Of a stretch of DNA of 64,000 nucleotides, positions 1-13,330 are shown one piece after another. Every line of letters starts with the position of its first letter. Within the stretch, counting starts at the first letter, position 1. Below the pieces are notes generated by a model. That model saw only the letters and a list, made by a program, of their open reading frames with translations, searched no databases and was not told where the DNA came from. A program made the translations under genes and the position numbers. Source of the stretch: Aquila chrysaetos chrysaetos (Eukaryota; Chordata; Aves; Accipitriformes; Accipitridae); the NCBI RefSeq assembly GCF_900496995.4, contig NC_044014.1:23520234-23584233 (forward strand), written 5' to 3'.

Positions 1-1084
1 TTCTATCAAAATGCAGAGGCAGATACACCTCATAGCTAAATATCCCATGGGATGTGAGATACAATGGTAATCCTGTTAAGAACGGAGCACACCTGCTCAG
101 GTTGTGCAGAACATCTCTCAGAATTTCTCTATCTACAGCAAAAGCACTAACATTATCAGTGATTCCTCACCCTGCACTGGTATGTTGACCCCTCACATTT
201 TAGAGTTGTCACTCAGGATGGTGAAAGGGTAGTACAACAGCATGACCTATGTATCTTTGTACCTACTCTAAGAGGTCACTCACCAGAATAGATGCTATCC
301 ATGAACCTGAATAACAAGTCTGTTCTTGTATTTCCAGTGAGATATTATTAAACTATTCCTATCTGTGAACCAGCCAAGCTTTGATTACTCTCTTGTTTAC
401 AGCTTTGCACAAAATGCAAGCCATCAAGTCAAGTCGTTTTTCAAATTCTGCAAGCATAGTAAACTTTCAGAACTAATCCTATAAACTAGATTCTCTGGAC
501 TTTCAGAGCTTCCCTAATATGGTCATTAAATATCTGAGAGATGAGGACACCTCACAAATACTCACATGAACTATAAACTCTTCAGGCTTATCATTAAAAA
601 AAAAAAAAAAAAGTCAGAGACAAAAAGATATGGCAGATTACAAATTGGTGCCAAGAGACAACTAAGCCATGTGCTTGACAAGAGCAGCAAAGATGTCTAG
701 GATAGCACAGACAGAACAGTCAAGTATGGTTGCAGAATTTCAAAAGGGAGGAAGGATAATGTTGTACGGCTGACTAAGACAAAATTATCCAGTACTCTTG
801 TGATTTGTAAAATGTTTTTGAGGTGACATTGCTCCATTTTTCCATTTTTAAAAACAAGAAAAAGTACTAAAATCTGAGAGAAGCACACGAGTAACTTATC
901 TGGCATTAGACATCCAGATCAAACTCAGCTTGTTTCTTATTCAGTGCTGCATAAAATTCTAGCTACTCTTACTGATGTCTTTGCAAATGTTTATACATTT
1001 AACCCAAGGCGAAACTTTCAACCTGAGACAGTGCTGCTATTTATGAGACCACATCTTGGTTAGATGAATTCTCCATTAACCTTG
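1..1084. other. Noncoding stretch, one A-tract
   Basis: I see no gene or recognisable repeat here. The only landmark is a run of 17 A at 596-612, with no direct repeats around it that would mark it as the tail of a retroposed copy. The 69-codon minus frame at 697-906 has no recognisable similarity. Confidence 0.6.
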
Positions 1085-1200
1085 TGCCAGATCTTGTGCG
1101 GAGCCACTTCCCCTTCAGACATAAGGACTGAAATTTATACCCAAAGACTCCGTTGACTTCATGGAGCTTCACATGCTAGACCAAATCAGTGCTGCGGAGA
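1085..1200. repeat. Ancient palindromic-type amniote repeat remnant
   Basis: The segment has a GCCAGATCTTG start and the block CCGTTGACTTCATGGAG. These resemble the 'CCAGATC ... CATTGACTTCAATGGAG' pattern of an old interspersed repeat common in turtles, crocodilians and birds. I cannot name the family. The copy is strongly diverged, so the edges are approximate. Confidence 0.4.
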
Positions 1201-2469
1201 AACAAGCATAGTAATAGAAACAGGATAAACTCTCTTCTTATTCCTTTCACCCATCCATCATCTATCACACCTGCACTTCTTCAACAAAGGTGGGGAATTT
1301 AGCAGACACTCCCCATGTAAGCAGCTCACTTGTCCTAGCCAAGGGGCTGCTAAGCAGAGCCTGGCCATGTATTCAGAAATGGAGAATGCTTTGGCTCAAG
1401 GAGACAATTTCTTCTGGATGGTAAGGGCTAGAAAGACCTTTTGAACATGACTTCATAGTAAAAGTGACCCATGTTTCAGAAGACCAGTAACTCAGCTGCT
1501 TTGTATTTGGCTATAATATGATGAGAAATATTTTTTCCCTTCCATCCATTCAGATAATAAAGGGCTTGGCTTTATTGTAACACAGCTGGGCTAGCTATAA
1601 CAACGCTGGGCCAAAACATTTTCAACAAGTTGTGCAAACGTTATTAGTTTTGTCCTAAAAAAGAGCAAGGTACTCGCTTGTGTTGGGGTTTACTAACTAA
1701 ACAGATGTTCAAACACTAACAAAGACATGCAATGTCCATTAGCTAAGCTGCCAGGATCTTGGGAACTTCCATTGCATTGTACTCCTGTTCTCAGCAAGCG
1801 TAAGCCAGCATTGTTCCACCACATTTCCCTGTCATCAGAGCAAACAGAACTGCTCCCAGCATGACAGGACTGGAATGAGTTAGGAAGATATCCCCATTCC
1901 AAAGATCAATATCAAGAGGCACGCAGCATTACAGACTCAGTTCTTTGCTTCTTGACTGCTAAAATCTGCAAGGCCTGGATGCAGTGAAGGTGACTGTGCT
2001 TAACTTTCACACAGTCATTTGTAACATGTGCTCATGGCCAACATATTTTACTCCTGAAACATATTCAGGCCTCAGAAGGAGAACTATTTCATTCTAAACT
2101 CTCCATAGCTCACATATGGTATAGAAGCTCCAGTTGTGTTATGTGCCAAGAGAAGCTGAATAAACTTTCACAATAATTATTAAAAATTTTCTCATTTCCC
2201 ACATTTTATTGAGTCAGACACTTGTGTTTTTTAAAGTAGAGCTCAACAGAATAGTCTAAGGAGGCTCTCTAACAGTTAGAAGTATGCACTACTCAGACCA
2301 TCAAGGCACATCCATGCAATGGAGGTAACTACATGAACAGTCTCTGCCTGTTGACCCTTAGCTTCACCCCAAATTCACCTCCACACTGGAAGAATTTATT
2401 AGCCAGGACCACAGCTTTCCATAGCCCCTTGAGCCAGCGACTATCACACCTCTTGGTATTACTGATGAT
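1201..2469. other. Noncoding stretch
   Basis: No gene is supported. A plus-strand donor-like site (ATG|GTAAGG) ends at about 1417 after a frame that is open from at least 1318, but its acceptor is poor. Around 1995-2040 the text GTGCTTAACTTTCACACAG looks like a further decayed fragment of the palindromic repeats seen elsewhere in the window. Confidence 0.5.
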
Positions 2470-2560
2470 GTAGAGATGATAAACTTTTATGTTCAGGAAA
2501 TGAACCTAGCATACTCCATGGCAAAACACCCATTGATTTCAAGGCATTTTTATGCAAGTC
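2470..2560 (-). repeat. Ancient palindromic-type amniote repeat remnant
   Basis: On the minus strand this reads AATCAATGGGTGTTTTGCCATGGAG. It is close to the 'GACTTCAATGGGAGTTTTGCC' core of an old dispersed sauropsid repeat. It underlies the 3' part of a 126-codon minus-strand frame (2459-2839), which supports treating that frame as fortuitous. Confidence 0.45.
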
Positions 2561-5500
2561 AATTCTTGAGCCCCTTGTCAAAAGCGATGAAGCAACAGCT
2601 CTTTGTTCAACAGGAATAAGACCAGGACTCCTGAAAAAGAAGGGAGCTGATGAAGGGAAAGCAGATCTACTAACGTACTGATATGAAGTATGATCCATGA
2701 CTAACTTTACCAAGGTTGTGTCGGTGTAGTTATATCCATGCACTAGGATCCTGCTGTTTCTTTCTAGACAAAGAGGGAGGTGGAGTGATCTCTGTCTAGA
2801 AGGTGCAGTTTTTTCGTAACTTACATTCACAGTATGCACACATTTCTGTCACAATGTACCAGCAATACATTCTTCACGTGGATCTCATCTGACTTCTTGT
2901 ACAAATTAATCCTTTCTTGCTTTGCTATCAGAAAATTGTCATGTAGTAACAAGGAAAGAGGAATGCTGCATGTGCTCTGTGAAGAGGTGGGTGACTAAAC
3001 TCACTCTCAGATATGTAATCTAAACTCCATTAAAATATGTTATCTCAGTTGTACAGAATGAGATCTTCCATAGAAGACTGACTGATTCACCGAGGTCACT
3101 GGTACATGTGTTTCCTGGAAGGAGACAGAATTCCGCAATGCAAAGAAATTCTACTCTAGTAACTTCTGTGAACCAAATTTGGATGCATACTGGCCCATTT
3201 TATTCTCCTCATCATTTGCATAATTCATGGGAAAGTATTCAGGAAGCCTAACCCCAGATAAGTAAAAGGACAAATTCTAACTTACAGCTTTCAGAAGTCA
3301 AAAGTCCATATATAGAAGATGATACAACAGATTTGATACTGGTAACTAAATAGTATCTGCAGTTAATTAGCTTGCAAGGTTTGAGATGTTTGTTTCCTTA
3401 AAGCTATCATAGGAAACAAGACTGGAACAGTTGACATTTTATCTTCACGTATAACTAAATTGTGTCGCAAATCAGAGACCTCACAGCACTGGCCCTAACC
3501 ACATCAGGAAGTTCCAATAGCACTCTGTGTTCCACAAAACAGTGCAGGAGCTCTTCTGGAACAGGAGCCTAAACTCACTTTCATCTTCTGTCAAATCTCA
3601 TCGTTCCACTGTGTCACATAGAGAACTGTCCTAGGGGTTCAATCCAGATGTAGGTCTATCACCACCACAGGCTGGCCTCAAGCAGGTGGGAGACAAGGCA
3701 TCTCCTTGGGCGTTCACAGCTTTTCCACTCGCCATTTGCCATTCAAAGCTCTGCGCTTTCCTAGCCCCAGGGTTCCTCCTTAGCCCAGACTGAGTAGGAT
3801 GTATTTCACATCTTTGCTGAAGAAAATCACACAAATGCTTTGCATATTTGGCAAGCAATATCTTTCCCCAACCTCTTCTATAACTAGATGCCAAGTCATG
3901 CTGTTTTACTGACTCAATTGCTGAAAATCAGAACAGCACTTTCCATAAAGCCCACATTGCTCTAAGACCTTAGTTTGAGGAGTTGAAGATTGTGTCTTTT
4001 ATTCTGAGAGGATGATTTAAAGTCAAACTGCCTCACCATGAGGCCCTTTTGGGGTTATCAGTGCTCTTAAAGCAGTATTTTGTCACATACCCCACTCTGA
4101 GTGTAAGCCATCCCTCATTCTTGGCTCCTGCACACAGAAAACAAAGGATGTCTTCTGTGGGCCAGAAGTAGCCGTGTCTTGCAGCAAGTTGGCTTCCACC
4201 AGCACGCTTCAGGAAGCGGTAGGCAAAAGTCAGTATAATGCTGTTTACTGATCACAGTACATTCTAACACATCTTGTAACACACATGGTAATTGCCCAGA
4301 GTTGCAGAAAGGCAGTGTTTGATTATGAATTATTTGTGACAGGTGACAACGCTGTTGGCAATTAGTCTGAATTGCCATGCAAATTGCCAGTGGCAGCCTA
4401 TTACCAGATACAGACCTGTGAGGAGAATCACTGTGAAAACAGACTGAGTGCACTGTTACCTTCAGGGCTGGCTGCCAGTTCCAAATGTCAGGGCTGTGCT
4501 ACTGCAGGTCTCAGAATCCTGTCCACCGTCTGAGCCACTTGACATCTTAATAGGCTTGCCAAAACAAGGAGGGTTAGCTATTCAAACCCCTGTCTCTCTC
4601 TTGCATCAACAAGTCACTTGTATTTTAAACACTGCTAACAGCACTTACTGACTATGCAGAAGGGTGATCAACACTCAGGAAAGCAGCCTTGCTTCTGTCA
4701 ATGCCAGCACGATAAGTAAGGTGAAGAGGAAACAGAATGAAAATATTTAAGCCTTATTTAGTCTCAGCAAAACCTTGGGTAGTTCAACCTGATCTACTGC
4801 CAGCCTGCTACATCTGGACTTGGTTTCTGATTTAAGCATCTACAGAAACAAAGTGATATAATCCAGTCCTAAATAATGAGCAAAGCTTAGAAATAGTCTG
4901 TCATGACAAATGGAAACTATGCTGTTACAAATAGCAAGAACTTGCCTGGTGATGCAGTGAGAGAACTGCTATAAGTGCTAAAGTCCTGGCACTCTCTTCT
5001 TAAAGAGAATTACAAGGGGAACGGTAATGCTGCATTTCAGTCAGAACAAAATGATATATTTCTACAACATAGTCATCTGAACAACTTCATAGCAACTCTA
5101 AGCTGAGAAGTCTCTATCGCTATGACTATGTAAGAGCTGTCCCTGCTCTGGTGATGGAGAAATTGAAGCGCAAGCAGGATGTTTTGTCTAAGTCCCAAAG
5201 AAAGCCACAAGCAGGCTGACGAACTGAGTCTACAGTGCAGTCAATTGCCAGCAGACTCCTGAAACAACAAAGAGCATCCTTAACAATACAGCAAGCCCTC
5301 TCCAGGCTCTGCTTCTCTAAACAACCGAAGTGATTTGGGGCTTCAGGTCTACAATCACGATATTAAGAGTTAATTAAGACACTTATACAGTGAAGTGTTG
5401 ACACCCTTCAACAGACACACTCCACTAGTGTGCCTAGAGAAGCGCATAAACAACATAATGAAGAAATTGGATGACTCGGAAGAGAACCGCTCTCTACTTA

Positions 5501-5990
5501 ATAACCGCTCCATGACAACAGGATCTTGAAAGCAGTCCAGGAGTGAACAGAAGTCACCTCCGTATCATAACTTTGTTGGACTGTGCAAAACAAGTTAGCT
5601 GCCCAGTGCCTTGCAAAGCGCAACTCACCACACATGCATGGAAGTGCCCTCCATCCAAACTGGCCCTACCAGGAAACAGCTCAGGTCGCATCAGTGGAGC
5701 GGTTCAGCAGAGAGCAGAGTGGAATCTGACATTACTAATACCCATGGTATACCAAGCCCCTGACTCAAGGAATTCAGTATGCCTGGCAATCAAACCAGGT
5801 CTTCTTTCCTCACCAATGTGAAAAGAGAAGACAAGGACACAGTGTCTTACTACAACTCCTTCCTCCCGCCCTCGACAAAATTAATACAAACAGAACACAA
5901 GTCCTCCTGCTGGAACAATAAACTGGGTCTTCCCACCCCCACCATTTGTTAAGGAACCCCCAGTACAGCTTAGATGCCAGCAGGTCCAGG
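2561..5990. other. Noncoding stretch
   Basis: No gene, RNA or clear transposon is visible. Open frames (for example 112 codons on the minus strand at 4115-4453 and 92 on the plus strand at 5543-5821) have no recognisable motif. No flanking splice sites stand out. Confidence 0.55.
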
Positions 5991-5993
5991 TTT

Positions 5994-6095
5994 CAAAAAA
6001 GAACCAAAGCCAAACAAAAAAAAAAAAACAGACAAAAAACCAAACCAAAAAAAAAACCAGACAAAAAAACAAACAAACAAAAAAAAAACAACCCA
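5994..6095. repeat. A/C-rich low-complexity tract
   Basis: This is a run of A-tracts broken by single C or G, with CAAA-type units near 6067-6082. It makes the minus strand encode a Phe/Val/Cys-rich frame (5881-6147) that is purely compositional. It may be an expanded poly-A tail, but no retroposed body is recognisable upstream. Confidence 0.85.
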
Positions 6096-9050
6096 CCCAA
6101 AACTGGGATTTATCCCTGCAACTATTTAACTCTGTGCACATGATCACTTTCAGTGAACAGAATTAGGTGTTACCGTAACTTTAAGGATGTAAACACCTGC
6201 AATTGCAGATGGCTTCTGAGGAAGCACACGACTTACGCAAGTGCCATTGGACTTTACTAAACAGATTTAACTTTGCCCCTAACTTCCTCTGGATACTTAC
6301 ATTCTTTGCAAATTCGTAACAATAAGTTTTCACAACAATTATGTGACATGTTCAGAGCAGAAATGTCCATTCCTAATTAGCAACTTTACACATGCAAAAA
6401 GGTGAAATCCCATTCAGCTCCGATTAACCACCAATGGACCTGAAGCTTTTGTAGCACAAAACTCTAATCTTTTTTCAGAAATTTTACATCTTGCAGAGAC
6501 CTGCAGTTTTAATTATCTCTTTATGACCCCCCTACTTTCTATTTCCCAACAAGAGCAGTTAACAAGTGCTTTCCAGCAGTGAGAATTCAAAAAAAAAAAA
6601 AAAAAAAAGAAAAGTTGCCAAACTGTGGCTTGCAAACCAGCATATGCATACAGGAACTTTGTAAAACATCATCCTCACTCAAGATAACAATAAGTGATGC
6701 CATCAATTCTAAACATGGACATTTCCTCATGTACAAACATGAGGGATAAATAGCAATGACAGGATCCACTTCACCTAACTGGAGTTGACCAAACGTCAGG
6801 CATCTAGACAGTTACCTCTGCAGTCAATGGTGAGTGACAAGTGCTTTGAGAGGACAAGTCATCCCTGTCCTAAGACAGGCACATAAGCTGGAATGAATCA
6901 CCACATTGCAGTGCTTTTCCTTCTCTACTCACTATGGAAAAAGCCTGGAGACCTCATTTTTTACACAGAGAAGTGAGGTTCACCTCCCCATAGCAAACAC
7001 AGCAATAAACCCTCTGTCACAGCCTCAGGTGGTAATAGCTGAGATCACAGCAACTAGCTAGATGTAGATCATAGCACAGGGGCAGTAGCCCCCATTCACA
7101 GGGCTGCTCTCATTCCCTGCTACATGGAGATGCTTAATCCTTTACAAAAGGAAAGGGAACAACTGGCACAGAACAGCCATGCAGATTTCTTTCCCCACCA
7201 GAACAGCATATATGTAGTTAGGTAGTGTCAGCTTGTAAGAGACTCAAAGTTGTGCATTTTAAAGTTGTGGTTTGTGTTTTGGCAGAGAGGTTGTTTGGAC
7301 CCTGCCACATTTGGTGCAAATACCACAGCTGAAGGTGTCAATTCCAGACTGGAAATGCGTTTGTCCTTAAAATATAGATCAGGCTATGCTGGAATATTTG
7401 GGATTCTAAGATTAGGATTTGGGATTAAGATAACTAATCAAATGCCAGATGGCACAGTTCTTTGGTAAAAGTGGTAGGTCTGGAACACTAAAACAGCATT
7501 TTCATAACATGGTCACCCTTCCACCTTCCCAAAGGTCCCAAGGAGGCTGTGTGCCTGAGCGTTCAAGTGACACTAAGATCCTGGCACCCCTCTGCTCTGA
7601 CACAGATGAGACCAGGGCCCTTTTCTTAAAAGCTCGGTTTGGGTCTAGATTCCTCAGAAGAAATCTGCACCCTGGTTGCACCCATAGTCCTAATGATGGT
7701 TATACATCACTGGCAGTCTCCGGATACAACCAACCTCTTTGGAGTATTGGGGGAGCTGGACAACTGTATCAATTATAAAACATTGTAGCCAATAAAATGT
7801 AATGCATTTAAACATAAGCTGCTTAACATATGCTGCACTGAACATGAGAGAAGTTAAGGAGTCCTCTCAGCTAGCTACACAGTTATCAGAAAAGTGCTGA
7901 TTTAATAATTTCCAACCTGCTTTACTGCTCCTGTGTTGACAAACCCCAGTTAGCTTTTCTAATTGTAAATCTGGTTGCATTCCAGAAACAGTCAATATTA
8001 TTAGTCGTAGTTAATAATCTGTTCTGGCAGACCCTGTTTATTCCAATGTTGACAGAGACAAAAATACAACACCAAGAGAAGGAAATCTAGATTAAGTCCA
8101 TGAAAGATTTATGTACGTTATTGATCACGTAAATCCAGAGACAGCACTAAGGAGTGGAAATGGAATGAGATGTTTCCTGAAGTAACATTTTGGAGCACGA
8201 TCATTTTTGCACCACACTCATTTAAAGAGATGGCAAAAGCCCTATGCCTCAAGATAACCCCCCACTTTCACAGGATAACCATGTTGCGATCTTTATTTAG
8301 GATCCGATTTTGCAATTTCATACACAAACAGCCTTTTCATGAGCAAGTCTGCTGACAGCAAGGCAGTCACTCACGTAGGCAGGGATTTCTCTGGCAAGCA
8401 AGGATGTGCAGACATCTGTTAGTATGTGTTTGTATGTTACTATTAAATTGACACTTACTGTTGGGGTCTCTTAACTTAGCTAGCAACCATTTCAGCTCAT
8501 GTAACAGGAGCACCCTTAAAATACGTTTTTCTTTTTACTTCTGTTAATACTCTAATACAAATTGAGCGATGCTATCCTGAGCTACAGGGTGTGGTATTAA
8601 TCTGAGCTCTAGAATGTCAACAGGAGAAAAGGCAGTTCATTGTGGTAACAAAACATTCCATTATCAATCTGCAAAATACACATGGCATTTAGAAGACAGC
8701 GATCCTCATACCCTTGTGAACTTTTGCAAGGATCTGTTACAAAATGCCATGAGCAACTGATAGAGTGTTGTAGTGTTGGGACAGAAAGAAACTGGCTCCC
8801 ATCGACAGTCTTGTGACCTACAGCATGATTAACACGGGACCAAACACCCTCCCACAATGATGCAGCCCTGCACATCAGAAGTCCACACCATACTTGGGGC
8901 TCTTAAATTCATGATCAATACATCATTTGTCTTAATAAAACTAAATTACTTGGATTTGGGGATGTTTCTCAGAGAGATATAAAATAACATAAAAAATTTT
9001 CACTGATCAGCAGACAAATTAGTTCAAGTTAATGATGCGAGTTGACGCTT
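6096..9050. other. Noncoding stretch with A20 tract
   Basis: It holds a run of 20 A at 6589-6608 and otherwise unique sequence. An AT-rich block at about 7890-8060, rich in TAAT and ATTA words and lacking repeat similarity, has the texture of a conserved noncoding element (see findings). A CCAAT and an AATAAA overlap at about 7790 without other promoter or 3'-end context. Confidence 0.5.
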
Positions 9051-9172
9051 ATGTAGCACTGGACATCTTCAAATGGCTATACAAACATTAAATTAGCTTT
9101 GCTGCATTTGTATGAAGTAGGACCATGTTATTAGGCTTATATTTACACTGGGGAAACAAAGCAGCACAAAAT
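9051..9172 (-). repeat. MIR/CORE-SINE fragment
   Basis: The order of words GCTATACAAACATTAA, then a spacer, then TTTACACTGGGGAAACAAAGCAGCAC matches the reverse complement of a MIR-type SINE ('CAGTTTCCCC' followed by the 3' tail). The next 200 bases include CACTGAAATCAATGG (9210-9224), a word from another old palindromic repeat family. Confidence 0.6.
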
Positions 9173-9375
9173 GAAATTTTTAAAAAGCTGCTGTGTTTGT
9201 TTAATTTTGCTTCCACTGAAATCAATGGAAAAATTGTCAGTGCCAGATTTGAATTTGCATGGGGTCCCTTTATACCCCTCTGGCAGGGTAAAAAGCCTCA
9301 TTTTAAGGACCTTGACCTTGCCAGGCAGTGTAATGAAGCCTTAGGGGAAATAAGATTTAGTCCTCCATCAGCTTG

Positions 9376-11044
9376 AATGAGAATGGATTTACATAAGCAC
9401 TGTGTGCTTCTGAAAATCCTACCCACAATAACTAGATGATTTGACCACTATGACACAAGAGGTTTGTGACAGACAGTATGACAACTCAGTTCATCCGACA
9501 CTAGTGAGCACTAGACCAAATCAGCCTCTCTGAATACATTTCTAGCTTGAAAGAGGGCTCAGTCACACAGAAAACTTAAAATAATTTTAGAGGATATTTT
9601 AAAAATAGAAATGGGTGCAAAACATTGGATCTGATAGCTCTGCCAACCATCCATTACTGACCTGCTCAAAATAAGTGCTGTCTGTGCTAAGCTACTTTAA
9701 GGGGAGAACGAGATACATCTGCAGTGGGTGTCCACTGTTAAAAGAAGGTGATACTAACCAAGTTATTTCATTAACACATGTGTAAAAGATGGACAAAGGC
9801 AGAAAGGCTGAAGGAATCTTGTAGAAATAAGACCCCAGAAAAGGATCCTGGCTAAGAAGATGGGCCTGGATGGAGGATTGAGGCTAGCTACCCTTGCTGG
9901 ATGCAAACACACTACATTCACTGTATATGGATACTTATTTCCACTAGCTTCCAGCATGATTACAGCTGCGAGATGCCCTGTGTGTGAATATGTATGTATG
10001 ATTTAGGATTGAAATGCTGTTTCAAGAACACCACCCAAGTTTGTTTAAAACTCTATCACTTCAGTAAGTTGTTCCCTCCATCCTCCCCCTCCACCCCCAA
10101 CCAGTGGTTACACTTTAACCATGTATGGAAGGGATTTCAGAGGTCTGAGTCATTAAAACCTACAGAGAATAAAAGAACTTGGCAAATATGAAAGAAAAGC
10201 ATCTTAAATCGCTTTGAGACAGCGTGCTCCCCCTTGCTACTGAAGATGTGATAGATGAGTTGCCATTTATGTGTAGGAGCTGATGATTTGAGGGTTTGGA
10301 CAAGTCTATAAACTTAATTACATGCAATGTGCCCCAAAAAATGGTTCAAATACAAATTATCATGTCAAAAACTGTGGGAAACCTTTTGATCTTATTAAAA
10401 AAAAAAAGAAGAAACCAACATTTAAAGTAGTAGTCTTCTGTGTTATCTGCAGGCAAACTTCCTGCCAAAATTCTTGTCCCTGCCAAAAACTATGGTATTT
10501 TGGGATAGTTTCTTATTTACAACCCTTCAGCATGCATGAAACAGTGATGTTTTGCCATTTTTAGGAGTAGCTGATGACATGAAAAGCTCTAACACAATTT
10601 AAAGTTACAATCTCCTCTCACAGCGCATGACTTATTGGGGAGAATGTTACAGTAGTCTTCCTCTTCCCTGTAAGAAACAGACATTTCAGGAAGAAAAAAC
10701 CCCACAACACTTTGAGGAAAGATCCAGGAAACAGGAAATGTGTGGAAGCTTACACAGCAGTAAGACATTACCCATAAGCATGTGGAATTTACCAAGGACA
10801 ACATCCTGCTCCTGGTAGTACTGTAAGAAGCAAATAGAATTAATGGATATGTCTCCCCCCCCTCCCCACCCCTGTATTTTTAGAAGACATTTATCCACAC
10901 ATCTACCAGATTTGCCTTTATGAAAAACAGATTTTTCTGATGACACTCAACTTTCAAACCTTTTAGGATGCTCCCATTCACAGTGTTACTAAGTAATCAC
11001 AATTCAGCATGATGTTTCCTCCCTGAAGATAATTCAGCAGGACT
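9376..11044. other. Noncoding stretch with a C-run
   Basis: No gene is supported. The C-run at 10854-10871 (C9, T, C4, A, C3) could form a G-quadruplex on the minus strand. Text near 10208 (ATCGCTTTGAGAC) recalls a MIR 3' end but is too short to call. Confidence 0.5.
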
Positions 11045-11175
11045 CAGATTCTCAAAGAGCTCATTGAGGAACTGGGATTCAAGAAATCTGAGCTTTATTC
11101 CCAGCCTTCTGCAATCACTGCAATACAGAGCAGTGTCTCATTTTCTCAATTAAAAACAGAACTAAAACCACCAGC
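11045..11175 (+). repeat. MIR/CORE-SINE fragment
   Basis: The ordered words GGAACTGGGATTCAAGAAATC, CTTTATTCCCAGCC and GTGTCTCATTTTCTCAATTAAAA follow the MIR body on the plus strand (consensus shape 'GACTGGGAGTCAGGAGACCTGGGTTCTATTCCCAGC ... CTCAGTTTCCTCATCTGTAAAA'). It is diverged, and the boundaries are estimates. Confidence 0.62.
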
Positions 11176-12013
11176 CTCCTTTTCAAGCACTTATAGAGTA
11201 TTGATCATTTTTTAAAAGCTTTGCACTTTTATCTCCACATTAAGTACTCAGTCCCTCCACCCCAAAACAACCAGATTCTGACATTTATTTGCTGTATTCT
11301 CCTGGAATATTCCAGCTAACATTTACACCAATTCAACCACAGCAGCATTTCTCAAGAGCAGAGACTTCACTTACTCCTGTGCCAATCCAGAATAACTGAT
11401 TTCAAACACAGTTACTCCACGTCTCAGTTCTATTGCTGTAAATCCAAGTTATGGTCCTCATCATGGAATCTGATCCATGCCACTGCTTGCAACCATACAT
11501 ATCCCAACCAGAAAGAGCATCTTCATCTGCCCAATCACAAAAAAACTTGGGATGAATAATGCAGAGAAAGACATGTCCAAAGTCATTCCTAGTGCCATTT
11601 GATTTCTGATGGCATCATAAACAATTCCTTTACTTCTATGAATCCCACCTTCCCTCCTACCCCAGCCATTCCCTGATTCACAACATGAAATTTGGAAGAA
11701 TGAGAACACTGAGCACATTGAAAGAAAAATCCACCTATGCCTTTTGATTACTTCATGGATGATAGTCTTTCTATGTGTACTATCCACAAGAAAGTATATC
11801 ATTACAGATAATTAATACTCTATTCTTCATAAAATACATTAATTTCATATAATCTTTAAAGAATCACTCACACATCACGCAGAAAATGATATATTTAAAC
11901 AATACTCCCTACAAATCTTTTCACATTTTACCTACTCTCCCTTACTCATTAATAAGGGCCCAAATTTTCTGTTTACCCATTTTTCTTCAACATTTTTTTT
12001 TTTTCACTCCACA

Positions 12014-12130
12014 TCAGAATCAGCAGAGTTGAAAATTACTTTGTCACACAGAATATATCAGGTGAGTGAGGATGAAGACTCTGAAGAGGTATCCGAGAGT
12101 GAGCTGCAAAACAGGTCAGCAAAGATTTGA
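12014..12130 (+). other. Candidate exon or acidic open frame
   Basis: A T-rich tract at 11991-12004, continuing to CACATCAG at 12017, is a good acceptor. The segment 12018-12061 ends at a donor matching the consensus in every position (CAG|GTGAGT, break after 12061). Reading through instead, one frame runs from before 12014 to a TGA at 12128-12130 and encodes an acidic stretch with VSEDEDSEEVSESELQNR. So it is either a 44-nt internal exon (two frames open) or a short terminal exon. I do not recognise the protein. The purine-rich composition alone could produce the acidic frame, so this remains a low-confidence call. Confidence 0.22.
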
Positions 12131-12829
12131 GTGCCAAAAGCTTCTCATAACCTGGCAAAATGATGAGGGGTAGACAAAAAAGAAACAGGCTCCAGAGTAT
12201 ATTCTCTGTGAAAATTAAGGGGGTCTTGTAAGTCTTGGGAGCTCAGAACATACAACTGTGGGAATTCAGAAACTAATCAAGTCAGGGGCTGGATGGGGTT
12301 TCTTGTAAGACAGGACACCCCTGAGTTATGTGCTCTTGGCCCTGGAGAATCTACCACATACAGTGCCAGCAGATTTTAATGCAATCTAAAAATAATTTAG
12401 AAAGTTACATTAAAACATATTCATGTGCTAAACATTACTGCAGCTTGCCTAGTAGGGGACATCAACACATAAATCTCTGCTTCCCTCCATTCAGATATTA
12501 GCAGAACTTACCACCAAAAGTAAGAGAAATATCTCACTTCTGTGGATTAATGGGAGTAAAGTGAAATAAAAAAGACATGCTCTATGTGACAGATGTGACT
12601 CTTTCCTAATAAAGCTTTCAGCAGATCTTTAATTCAGCATATGCCTTCTGTATGGATAAATACAGTTGATGCAGTTACCTGAAATAATCTGTTTTCATAT
12701 TTCAGTATTTTTATTACAGCATTATCTAAAGGTCCAGTCAAATCCTACACCTAATGTGCTAGGTGTGTATAAGACTATAGTTCTTATCAGACTAGTTCAC
12801 AGCCAATACAGACAAATGAAGCATTATTA

Positions 12830-12960
12830 CATTCACAGGTGGGGAAACTTAATGCAGACAGATCAAATAACACACTAGAGATCACAGAATGTGTGCCACA
12901 GAGTTAGGTATTAAACTTATTCCTCCTAGCAAGCCCCAGTTCACTGCCAAAGCTCGTTTT
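12830..12960 (-). repeat. MIR/CORE-SINE fragment
   Basis: CATTCACAGGTGGGGAAACTTAATGCAGACAG, then AGATCACAGAATGTGTGCCACAGAGTTAGG, follow the reverse-complement MIR order: 'CAGATGGGGAAACTGAGGCACAGAG', 'GGTCACACAG', then 'GGCAGAGCTGGGATT'. It is moderately diverged. Confidence 0.6.
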
Positions 12961-13224
12961 CATCTGCCACGGGGCAGGCTGGACAAGGCTGCTGTGCCCA
13001 CTTATGCCTGCATCTAGTTATTTCTCTCTCTCTCACTGGCCATGGACTATAGGTGTGCAAGACAGTAAACTATCATACGATGGTTGTATAAAGAGGGTAT
13101 TTTGCCTAAGGGGAGACCATTCGGTCACCTCAGAGGAGTCTCACAAGAGACATCTCTCCTGTAGAACAGGCAGGAAGCTCTCTACAAGGTGCTTTAAAAG
13201 CTATTAACCATGCTCTGGGTTGTG

Positions 13225-13330
13225 GCTCTTCCTCTAAATGACTGCCTCTATTGAACTGTTTGCCTCAGGAAGTTGTGGAATAACAAACTTTGTCATTTAA
13301 ACTTCAAGGAAATCATCTGGAAAAGCTTAA
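13225..13330 (+). repeat. CR1 LINE fragment, 3' region
   Basis: TTGAACTGTTTGCCTCAGGAAGTTGTGGAATA followed by TTTAAACTTCAAGGAAATC resembles the CR1 3' stretch 'GGAACTCATTGCCACAGGAAGTTGTGGAG ... GTTTAAATTCAAGAAAA'. No coding capacity survives. Confidence 0.48.

Noticed and set aside
5881..6147. Minus-strand Phe/Val/Cys-rich frame resembling membrane segments
   Set aside because: It is the translation of an A/C low-complexity tract read on the other strand.
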